A DNA stretch of 64,000 nucleotides from positions 25,818,126 to 25,882,125 of the forward strand of contig JBBMOA010000009.1 of assembly GCA_037954235.1 (NCBI GenBank), in the 5' to 3' direction. This DNA comes from Aulostomus chinensis (taxonomy: Eukaryota; Chordata; Actinopteri; Syngnathiformes; Aulostomidae). Position numbers and translations under genes: made by a program. The notes below the pieces were generated by a model. It had not been told where the DNA came from. It was given only the letters and a program-made list of their open reading frames with translations, and did no database searches. Shown one piece after another: positions 12,875 through 25,100 of the stretch. Position 1 is the first letter of the stretch; every line of letters begins with the position of its first letter.

Positions 12875-15604
12875 AGAGACTCTCATGATCAAACATACAT
12901 ACTTGAGTCGTCTCTTGAACACACCTCACTCAAGACACTGTGTCTCCTGAGCGAGTGCCTGAGGGCCAGAGATTTGAGCGGAACGCTTTTAAAGCCAATT
13001 AAATGGGGCTTCTTAGAGCACCAACGCTCCCTTTTAATGCTGAACCCTGAGCTCTGCTAGTATCTATGCTTACCCTTTAACTCCCACTAAGGGCGCTCAC
13101 AGTCAAACTTGCTACCTCCGGCTCTTCCCTGTCACCTGCTTGTTATCATTGCGGAGGAATTAGTGGCTGTGGAGTTTTACTTGGGCCTCTGTGCTGTGAT
13201 TTTAACTGTCAAAATAGCATCTGCTGCCATGATATAGCCCCCTTCTCTTGCTTTTCTAAATTTTGGAAGAGGTCAACCTGAAAGCACCATATTTTAGCCT
13301 CTGCGGCAGTTTCTTCTGCTAGTTAACCTCCTCCTTATCTGCTATTTCTCCTGCCGAGAGGAAAGACAGATGAGAACAGAGGGACAGATAGAGAAAGAAG
13401 AAACAGCAGGACCTAAACCACTTCTCTTTCATGTGACACCACCAGGGCGAAGCATCAGGCAGGGGAGCATTCCTCTTTCTCTCTGATTTCCTCTCCTCCC
13501 TCAAACTTTAGTCCTCCTCCTCTCCTCTCTCCATCCCATGGAGCGTGGTGACAGCTTAGACAGCCAGACTCCTTAATTCCTCTTTTACTCCGTTAATCTG
13601 TCATCTTTATCAGACCGACGAGGGCGAGGGCGGGGGAAGCAGCATGAGGAAAGGCGGGGTGACAGGCGGGGACGTGGGGTGGGCCGCCAGCCGCAGCCCC
13701 CCAATCAATCTCCACATTACAGCTGACAGAATGGTGCTAATAACTTATTGATCCCCCTCCGTGCGCCGGGGCCTCCGCCGGCCCTGAAAGCCCCGCCATT
13801 GATTGGCTTACGGGCCGATGCAGCTGGGAGAGGGTGGGGGTGGGTGGGGGGTGGGTGATGGAGATGGGAGAGGCGCTTCTGTTCATGCCGAGAGGAGGAT
13901 GTGCCACTGCCAACACGTACAAAGTACACACACAGTGGTACAGCTCTATATACGGCTCCGCTATTTGTTCTTTCTTTCTTCAAAAAAGGAGAAATGAAGA
14001 GATGTGGACCGGGAGGAAGACGAGAAAACATGGGAGTAAAATGTGCAGCCAACTCTTCAATATGTACCTGGAAAATGGCAATTATGTGGTGCATAGGTGG
14101 TGATGCAGCAATGTTTCTAGCTGCAGTCACACAAAGGTCCTGGGATGTGATAGCAAATGTCTCTGAGAAGATGTTGTGAATGAGAAAGTACGTTATCTAA
14201 ATGGTAACAAGATTAGATTATTCTCCCATTAAAGATAATACAACACAATTCACAGAACAGCTTACTTTCTAAAAGCCTTTAAAATGGGAAGAATGCAGAT
14301 AAAATAAACATCTGAATTCATCTTAGTTCACTTTTATTAGAACATTAACTTCTATCTCAAAATTAAAGCTGCTGCATAGCGATGAGTCAGGGCCGGACAT
14401 GAATAAGTATGCAATCTGTGTCACTCTCATTACTACGGAAATGAAGATGAGCGTTAGCTGATTGAGTGGGGAGACAGGGCTTTTTACTAGGCTGAACTTA
14501 GGATCGAACCAGGGACCTTCTGATTCCAACACAACCACCCTACCTCCTGCCTCTGATCCCCTAATATGAATTTGAGGGCGAGCGAGACGTTCTTGTAATA
14601 AAGCAGGTGAGTCTTGGAAACAGCTGCGTATAACTGCTGAAGGATGTCTCTTATGCAGTATGAAACTGCAGATTACAAACAAGTGAAAAACTTAAGTCAT
14701 CAAGAGAAAATTCCAACCCAATCAAACTTCAATTTCTTTCATGCATAAGAAAATGCGTTCTTCGGAAGAAGAGGAAGAAGAGGGGGGGGGGGGAAGACGG
14801 GGAAAGGCAAATACAAAAGGGACTGGCAGTTGGGCTGAATCAAATTCTTTACTATCAAGACATCACAAAATGCAAAAGTATACAACTGCTTTCTTCATCA
14901 AATCTCTCCATGACTGTCATCCAAGCGTTTATATGCTCTCTTCCGCTTACAGCGGCTGTTGCTAGGCAACAGTTCTGCATATAAATATTCTTTTCATATC
15001 ATTGGATAAGTCACAAGTTATCCAAGGCTATTGAAGTTTTAAAAGTGCCCTCTGATAATTTTTGAATGAAATACCACGATTAGCAGCATCTTCACAACCG
15101 ATGTCACTGCTGAAAATGTAGCTGTAATATTCACCTTCCTGTGAAAAAAGTGTTCTTCCTCTTGTAGACAGGGTAGAACTTTAAGGTTCCCTGTGTGGGG
15201 TGAGGCTTGTGCTAGTTTGAAACAAGAGGTCAGTTTTCAGATTCATAAATCTAAGTGTACATTTTATAAGAAATTGGATCCAATTTTAAAACATGGAGCG
15301 ACATGAGTATTATTTGTGGCATCGCAAATACTTTTGAGGCAAATCCTGTTCCAATATTTAACAAGTGTGTGTTGTAAAAAACCTGAATCAAACACTGAGA
15401 ACGTACTTTATAGTGGACTTACATACAGTGGACTTTATTTGAAGTGGGAGACATCTTGTGACCAGCAACTGACATGAACTGTAAAATATTTGAAAATTCT
15501 TATGTTCTGGATTGAGTGGGCAGCTTTTAAAGGATTTTGTTGATTGTTAGTCTGTTTGTTCTAACAAAAAACAAAACATATCGGACAGATATAATATTTA
15601 CTTG

Positions 15605-15678
<74 letters not shown>

Positions 15679-16316
15679 GGTCTTTCAGTTACTGTGCCAA
15701 GCTTAACACCTGATTCTACTCCCATAAAGACCAGATGAAGGTTAAGGTGCAACAACTTTAAAATAAAACAAACCTGAGTTTTAAATTTGAGGGATGTAAT
15801 GATTAATATACAACTCATGTTTCTTAATAATTTCAGGATCTGAATGAAGAAATATAAAACATGTACATGCACACACTGTGAATATTAAGAAGTAAAGATG
15901 GCACAGAAATGAAAAGGAAAAAAGTAGAAGTAGGACATGGTTTAAAATTTCCTTTTGTTTCCTTCAAGTGCCCTGACTGGCACAAAAATTCTATTTTCAT
16001 AATTTTATGTGTATAATCTATAGATATGAAGCAGAGAAATTTTGAAGTATTTGCCTCCCACATTGATTCTGTAGGAATGATCTAATTTAATTTTCGTTAG
16101 CATTTCCATGCTAATCAGGTAATTGGTGGCTGTTAATACTTTAAAGCAACGCACTCATGATTTGTGAGAGAAAAGGTCTTGCACAAACATGCTGGGCTGC
16201 AGATTCACATGCAAGTAAACATCTAAAACCAGGCATTAAAAACCACACTGAAAAAGGTGCACACTCAAGTCCCAAACCACTGCTACAACACCCCCTCTCC
16301 TCCGCACACGCGCACA

Positions 16317-16355
<39 letters not shown>

Positions 16356-16702
16356 CAGAAAGCTGTAACTGCCTCTGGGAGTCTGAGTGGAGGGAGCGGA
16401 GGAGAGAGCGGCGGTCCAAAAACACCTTATCTGCCTGTTTGAGTCTCCGGTCTGACCGCAGAGCCACGGTTTACAGTCTCCACAGGCCGCCAGACGCTCA
16501 GCATCGGCGCCCCTGCTTCCCCCCTCCCTCTTCCCTCCCCTCCACCTCTCCCAGCGCCTCCGAATAGCCAGCGGCTGGGGAGCGAGAGAGCGAACGAGGA
16601 AGGGAGGGATAGAGAAGAAAAGGAGGGAGGCAGCCCTCCTGTCTGTCCCTCAGATTTAATTAACGGCCCACTCCGGCACAGAGACGACCTCCTTTCCTCC
16701 TG

Positions 16703-16741
<39 letters not shown>

Positions 16742-19144
16742 GCTGTCCGCCGCCATAGCTGCCGCCAACCCTCCCCTGATACCGCCACCGCACTCATTCA
16801 TCTCTCTTCCCTCTGTCTCTCTATTTCCAACTGTTTCTTCCATCACTGCATCTCTGTCTCTCTTTATTGCAGACTTTTACTCGCTCTCATTTCTCATTTC
16901 CTTCATTTCCCTCCTATTATTTATTTTGTCTCTTTGATCCCCTCCCTCCACCATTCACTGGTAAACTTGAAAAACTTTCAGAGGCTGGTCAAATAGGAGA
17001 GTTGACTGACAGAACAGAGAAAAGACAATATCATAGACGGAGAGCTGCATTTACCATCCCATCTGTTTCCAAGTCAAATAATCCGCTGCACTAAAACTTC
17101 ATACAAATTACACCCACGTATGTATTTGGATGCAAATTAAACCTGTGTTGATTTTGCGTGGGCATGCATCTGTATAACTATGGGTTATTTGTGCGCTTGT
17201 GAATATGTGTGCGTCTAATTTCACTGGCAGACAGAATTAGAGGCACTGATCGGATTGGACTTGTTTACAGACACAGAGCGAGCCGCTTAGGCAGCCTGTT
17301 AAATCTCACTTTAATGCTCAAACGGACAGATTTTAGGGTCTCGGACCCCCTCTGGCGAAGGCCACACTGTGCTCACCCCCCTTCCGTCACCACCACCACC
17401 CACCTTTATCCCTTTGTGTGTCTTCCTTCATTACTCAAAGCTCTGATTTCTACATTAGCAGCAGATCAGGCTAGTATTTTGGAAGGAAATCCATCCCAAA
17501 CTGGGGTGTAAGACACCACCCTGGCTGGCTGGTGAGCAGTCTAATACCCTCCACCTTCCACCCACACGGCCTGATATCACAGGTGCCGTATGGGCAATTA
17601 ATCTGGCAGACGCAAGTGATGAGCACACAGAGAGAGGGTATGGAGGTGTCGGTCTGGGCTGGTTATGCCACTTGCTGTGCCTCAAGCTAATGGGATAAGA
17701 AAAGACGGGTCAGACCTGAGCAGCTCTGAAGCAAATGTTTGGTCTTCGCTAATAAAACAAAAGCTCCCTTTTAATGAAGGTTGTGTTGATTTTGCTGATG
17801 AAATGTGGATAATTTTTCGTCATAACTATAATGACAGAAAGGTACATGTAGATGTCAGGATACAAAACACTAATTAGTAATAGTATTTTTTGTAAATTAT
17901 ACTAAACTGACTTTACCTTTGAAGTGCATTAAAAAGACATCCACATATTTTAACATCAAACTAACAAATAAAAACATTTGTTATGTTTCCTAGGAGTCCC
18001 CGTGTCACCCCTGTATGATCAAATCACTATACTAGTTATGGTGATAAAGTGATACACACTATATGTCAGATTAAAAAAATAATATCCAGGCCATATAGTT
18101 GACATTTTGCTGAAAAACTTGTTTTAAAATTTCTTTAAGGTGTACATAGTGGCAAAAATATCAAAAAAATATGATATAATAGCCCAAAACCTACAAAGAG
18201 GTTGAAATTAGTTCCAAAATCAAAGTTCATGTTTATGTCAATGATAGTCAACAAAACTGCTCTTCATTAATTTGGTTGATTAGAAGCTGTTTCAGCGTTT
18301 TAAATGGAGAAGAGAATGGTAATGATATTTGTGTAATGATATTTCTGCATCGCTCCTATCACCCTTGCTTGCTGGGTTCCAGCACACTGCACAAAGAGAA
18401 GCCATTGCAGCAGAAAGCTCTGGTACAGTAGGATGACTGCTGATTAGTTGGGCTGTTTTACAATCATATGTCTCTGATGGCAGCACAGTATCCTCATACA
18501 AACTACTTGACAAGTGGCTGTGATTAAATGCTGTCTGTGTTCTGTCTGTAAGCTGAAGGAAAAGCTCTTAGCTTAGCACACGCACACCATGGGTCCTCTG
18601 CTCACATGAAGCTGGATTAATAGCAAACAAAGCTATTTATTCAGAGGTAATTTAAAACAGGGGTTTTAACAGAAATCCTGGAGTGCAGTAGAGAATGTAG
18701 GAAGAACATTAAGTAATCAAGTTGAGAGCGACCTCCAGGAATGAGTAATAAGCTTATGTTAAAATCCCCCCCAATCACACACATTAGAGTAAATTAAATG
18801 GGTGATGGAACGCTTACATATGTTACTGGGGGACAGAACATCAGCTGTGATGCATGAGAAGAAAGCAGGAAAAATGGGAACAGAGAAAGTAACAACACCT
18901 ACTTTGACAGCACCTGCCACACACACCCAAATGCACACACCCACATGCCCCCCCCCCCCCCCCCCCCCCAACAAACACACACAAACACATACACGCACAG
19001 CATCAATGGAGGTCCTACCTGTGTGTCCAGTACTGGTGTTGTGGTCAGAGGCTGACTGGCCCTCGGGCATACCGTGCTGTCTGGTGTGGTGCAGGTTGGA
19101 GATGATTGTGGAGAGGTCACTGTCACGACTGTAACACACATACA

Positions 19145-19193
<49 letters not shown>

Positions 19194-22100
19194 ACGCAGT
19201 GTAAAGGGAGGATCAACACATTCATAAGTTGCCCCAAACAAACTTAAATACAAGACCAGTACGATAAAGTGGCAGCGCATCACTTCATAATGTTTCACAT
19301 CCTACTTACCACAGAAATCCTCCATCCAGACACCAGCGTTCTCTCCAAAATGCATACCTCAACACAAACTCAGCAGCTACAAGTGGCTGCCCTGACAACC
19401 TCCTCTTAGCTCTGAGGTGTGTAATGCACTCTGACAGACTACTGCATCCAGCACTTTTGGGTCTCATCCCCACTCATCTTCCATACTAAGATTAACGAAC
19501 ATATTCACAACTCCTAAGTAGTTTAGCAGCTTAAAATCTGATTATGGCCCTTTTTAGACCGAGGCTGCCAACAGTTGTTTTAGAGGCATATGACAATTGA
19601 AAACAAATAAAAAGATAGGAGATGAGTAATCAGGATTACAAGAATAATTAAGCCTTGAAGTGGTTTTAATATTAAAAAAGACAACACCATTTATCTAGTG
19701 CTTTCCATCGACTGGCATTCAACAAAACCTCCTTCAAACAGTCTCCTCAACATGTTGTTCTGCCCTTCAGCGCCCAAAGGAGAAGCAGGAGGGTTCACAG
19801 ATTAGGCCGCAAGATGGCCGGAGCAACTCCGCCCTTCCTGATGCCCCACCAACTGCCTTTTTTCACCTCCCCTCACCCGTAGACCCACACAACTGTGTCA
19901 TGGAGGTATTTCATTTGCAATCTGATTACCATCCTGATCGCATTAAATGGCATAATGATGGGAAATAAGCGCTTAGTATTTGAGGGGCAGCGGTGCAGTA
20001 TAAGCATTGTCACAGTGTAATGGCAAACAGCTTGTGTGGTAGGAAAGAAACAGTGTTGAAAACTTTTTAAGCTTACGTTAAAAAAAAGGTTCATCTACAC
20101 CCTCATTTTGTCACCAAAATGAGCTTGACAACACGCATTTTTTAGATATATCAATTGGATGTCATCAGCATGCTCTGGTGTCAGCATGAATCTCACTTCT
20201 AGCCTCAACTGGCAACTTTTATTGAAAGCAGAATCATCTACGAAGGGGGTCTGGTATGACTAGGCAGGCAGGGTTTACGGGACAGAAGCGGTGAAGGGCT
20301 CTTAGCAGCCACCACTATGACGAGGCCACACTGTTTGTGGCTGCTGGATTTGGGTTTTTACAGTCCCATGATTACAGGCTCCTGCTGTAATGTCAGGCTG
20401 TCAGTCGCCAAGCTGTTTTCCACACGCTAACAGAGAAGATGAAGGGGAGTGTCGAGGGCCTAATGCAGGCCATGCTGGCTCACCAGTCACCTCTCAGTCA
20501 CAGAGAACCAATGACTCAGAAAACAGTTCCAGACAGTCACCAGGGTTACTAGCAAGGAGATTGTAGATGAAATCCCGACACAGTCCTGTTTGGCAAGTTT
20601 TTAAACTCATGATAGATTTCTTTTTAAAGTGTAACTTGCTAAAATTAGTATCTATCTGTGTCTCAAAAAGACCAAAAGTTTTCTTAAAAAAGAAAATGAG
20701 ATGCAGGGAAAGCTTGTTTGATTTAAGTTATATAATAATGTCACCGAGTGACTCCAACAACACACTGCAGTTGCACACTCCACTGAGAGAAACTTCAGCC
20801 AAATCCATAAATCAGGCGGCTGCGTTAAAACACCACCATCACTCAAAGTGATCATGATAATGCCATCCTGAACTTCTCAGAGAGGTTATAGGGTTATTAT
20901 CCTGTGGCGAAGCAGCCGCTCTAAGCCATGAACGGCAAGGACACTGTTGGAGGGGTAATTACTGCACTTTTCCTGAGCCATCCCGCCTTGGCTCAGGCTA
21001 ATGAGGGGCCTAACCCTGTCCCCGCCCACTTATGCCCTTCCTCTACTCCCTCCTCCTCTCTGTCAGAGGGTGGAGGCAAGGTCACACTCAAGCCCTGGAA
21101 CGTGGGGAAGGGGGTGGGGATGGTGTTTAAAACCCAGTCACCTGAGTCAGCACTCCCGAGGAGCTCCTGAGGCTGGGGTTAGCTAAGAAGGACGGGGGCC
21201 TCGGCGACAATGGGGAGGGTTTATATTAGAGCTATTGGGCCTGATAGCTAAGAAGGACATGAGCTGCTTTCATCCAGGTGCACACTGGAGACAATGATTT
21301 CACCCTAAGCTTATCCCTGACCTGGTCAGCCCCGCTCCTTCATCCCTAACCACAGGACAGACGCACTGACCCAGACACTGCTGTGATTCATATGTGCCAA
21401 CACTCAAAGTCTTATCAGTGAGTGTGCGGCATAACTCAGCCCATATCATAGTGCCTACATTTACATGGACAACTGATCTGATTCTAAATGTTTACATGAG
21501 TTGCCAACAGAATAGTCCACCTGTTATCTTTTCTTTTGTTATCACACACATTTCAAAATTGCACTCTACCGGATTTAGTTTGAATTTACACCGACCATGA
21601 CCTAATCTGGTTAAATTCATTCAGAATACTGGTCACCTGGCAGTATGGGATTCTGTGTTGTCTGTCCCTGAACACACACTTCAGGGGTTTAAACTTTATG
21701 TTGTTTTTAAGGAGAATCTGCAAATATATCCTTCCCTCTAATCTGAAACATTCACACATCCACTACACAATTTGAAAAATAATGATACATCAGCCACTTG
21801 CACTCCACATCTGTGGAGTTTTTATGGATTAAAACACTGTCATATGAACGTGCGTGAATGTCAGTTTAAGACTGGAGTCAGCTTGTGAGAGTATTTGTTC
21901 TCACTTGATAACTTGACGTCTGCAAGCATGTCAGGTCAAAGCGACCGGTGAATTAATCAGGCATTCACTGACAACAGCAACAGGAGAATTGTTAATTTGC
22001 TCAACACTGTATGAGCTGATTGACAGATAGATCGATTTATTGAGTCCCCACCACAGATCTTATTAGGATGATCATGCCAGAGGAAGCTGTGCACGGTCAT

Positions 22101-25100
22101 CCCTTTTATTTGATCTCAAAAGGAGGTAGAAGAAGTAAAAGGAGAAGAAAAAAAAATAGAGACGGACGCAATGCAAGAAGTTGCTGTACTAATGGTTGGA
22201 AAATTAGAAGAAGAAAAAAGAAAGCAGACAGCCAACCAATCTCTATGTCAAATTCATTGAAAGCGAGTTGTGAGTTATGTTTTTCAACAGTACTAGCGGT
22301 TGCAAGCTAACATTAGCCTAACGGCCAACAGTGTTTACCGATGCTTAGCAACACTGCCAGCTTATCAAGGACTGCTTTTTTGTTTCTTGCTCCATGTGGT
22401 CTGGCTCAGATAGTACCGATGTAATCATCTTGATTTAAATCCTAAATATCACGCGTGTTTGAAACAGTTGAGGCGGCTACGATGGATCTGTAACCAGCTC
22501 ACACAACCAGATCATCTGGCCAGAAAACAGTTTCCAGGCAGCCTTGAGTTGACGATGTCTCTGCCATCATCGGAAGTGCTGACCTCAAAATGGCCTGATT
22601 ATACTGTAGCCCACCACTGATCAGGTTAATATGTGAATATTGTGGTACATGAAAATTGCATAGTCACTGCAAATGAATAAAACCGTACTATGCAAATTGT
22701 TTTTAAATTTGTGTGAGGTGCAGACCAATAGGAGCTTGAATGCATTGCATTGTGAACTTTTATTTGCCACATTTTTTTTTTTTTTTTTTGCTGGTATCTA
22801 ACTAGGGCTGGGAGAAATGGGGAAAATAAATCAAGATATTCAGAAGCCCCTTTTTTGCTATCAATATATATTTAAATATCAGTTTAGGCATAAGACATTG
22901 GGGCAATCCAATCTATGTTCATCCGATTGGTCCTTCATGGTAATGAAAAGCGTGATGTAATCATTTGCAAATGTAATTTTTATCTGCCATAGAAGAAATA
23001 ATTTATGAGACATCTCGATTGCTACAGCATTTTAGCGCTGATTCATACAGCAAAAATGTGTATCACAATTTTTCAATATTGAAAAAACCTCAGTAGGATA
23101 GCATAGTTTGATAATATTTGATGTCTGAGGCTGCTCTTTTTCTCCATATATAACTTATTCATCAGTGAGTCATATGACCTATAGATCACTACTGATACCA
23201 AATATAGAAAATAATTGCCATATTTACTCAAGACAATACTGGACACGGCTAGATAGTGACGGCTGCTCAGGGAAATCAATAGAGAAGAGTTGTGAGGCGT
23301 TTTGAATCACACATCTCAACTAAAGAATAAAACTGGAAACTATTTCCATAAAAAGTGATGAATTCCATCTGCCACATCACTTGTGTGGGCTCTCTCTTTT
23401 GTTAGGAAGTGGTTTCACTCCCTTCTACCATTACAGTAGGAGTTACGATTCAGGACCGTCCAAACAACAAGAAAGGATTCTTCTCCTGGCACTGGAAACC
23501 GTGTCAGTATAAACACCCAGCGGTGCCCTGCTGCGGCATTGGCACGTGGAGCTGAGGTGGCGAGGCTGGAGGTCACAGTGTGTGCTGGCAGAATCTGGCA
23601 GCCCAGGCGCCCTGACGCCATGTCTCACACCACCACTGGGAAAGTGCTGACAGACAGACAGCAGGGACGTGAAGGTGGAGGAGCGCAGGAGGAGGAAGAG
23701 AGAGGGGTCACAAGCAGTGTGTAACATCTGGTGCTTGCAGGTTTACTGTGTAGCCTCCTCTGCTCTCCAGACAACAGCCAGAACACACAACTACAGCAAT
23801 ATTCAACTACTCCCAGGCAATATTTGACCGGCGCGGCTGAAATAGAAGAAACCAGTGAAGTTTCACAGATGCTCCGTAGCAAAATGTATTTCGTTGAGGA
23901 AATAAGCACGCTTAGCGATATATGAAGTCTAAAGAATGAGTTCAACCTATATTTATGATACATTTCTGTCTGGCACCTCAGTGCCTGTGAGTAACGGAGG
24001 CTCAACTGTCATGCAGCGCACAACTGGGAACCCAACAAACTGAGGATGTAATGCATAAATAAAGAAATAGATACATAAAGTTCACTTGGGTTTCACTTTT
24101 CATTGTTGATCCGTTGCTTCCCTGACTTGTAAGGCAACAAAGAAAGAACAGAAATATAAACTGTGAAGAGTGAAAGACCACCATGTAGTGTTCTGTGAGA
24201 CCATACACCAATCCTCCCACATAGAACGACGCGAAAAGACGACAATAACCACAACTTCGTAAAATTGCTATAATATGAAAACAGGAAGTCACTTATAAAC
24301 CTGTCATAGTGGATAACAAAACAACTGGTTCAACAATGTCATAATCTGGGTTGCACTTAATAATTAAACTTAGAAAATTTCATTCTGTGGTAATTCACGG
24401 ACAACAGCTTATTGAAATTTCATTCACTGTTGGAAAAAAATTGTTACGATCTGTCAATGCAGTTACAGTCTTCTTTTCAGAATGTGATATGATTTTCTGG
24501 AACTTCCAAAGATCTTATTTTTACTGTTGATCCTCTGTTTCGACAAAAAAAAACAAAAAACTATCATCAGCTAAGTAAGGGAACAATCAAATTTTTTTCT
24601 CGTAGTCAGTGCCCAATAAGCTGCTAACGTGCTGTGACTTTGTTGCCATGGAAAACAAGTGTAAACAAGGCCAAAACTTTGCCAAGCAGAAAGCTCCTCG
24701 AGAAAGCCATAAAACCTCCTAGCTCACTAATTAGTGCTTCAGGGGAGAGCCTTTTTTCCAGTAATTTCACACTGTCCATGACCCCTTGCTGGCACTAAGC
24801 AATGACACAGTTGTTCAATAAAGCTAGAGGACAAAATGTCAAAAGCAATAGAAACACAGTAACTGGTATGGGTGCTGGTTATTGCTCAGATCAGCGCAGC
24901 CATTCACAAATACAAGCCGATGCTCCTACGTGAAAGGATGTGTTTTCATGCAGAGAGGTGGACTGTGAAGGGAAATTGAGAAAACAACGTGATAGTAAGT
25001 AGCAATATCTGATTCTTTAAAAATTTTATGAACGTGATCCTCTTCTGTTTGCATCGGATTTCCAACGCAGTCCTCCATCAGCATGAACCTGTTACAAACA

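Larger units (their letters stand above)
11176..19018 (-). other. samd11 intron 4
   Basis: About 7.8 kb. It holds pyrimidine-rich sequence (11450-12180), AC repeats (12840-12872, 16310-16351, 16706-16739), a long GT repeat (15611-15673), a SINE fragment near 14.5 kb, a CpG-rich segment at 13600-13815, and a 22-base C run next to exon 4. The GC-rich stretch at 16370-16640 gives long spurious frames without family resemblance. No exon was recognised. Confidence 0.6.

Noticed and set aside
16157..16846. Long frames on both strands in the GC-rich part of intron 4
   Set aside because: Low-complexity, microsatellite-containing translations without any conserved motif. The frames are open because of base composition.
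19310..19357. 48-base exon-like stretch with AG and GTAAGT borders just upstream of exon 4
   Set aside because: Its phases would fit, but the encoded YAFWRERWCLDGGF does not resemble the HTHWDVNISFREASC segment expected there.
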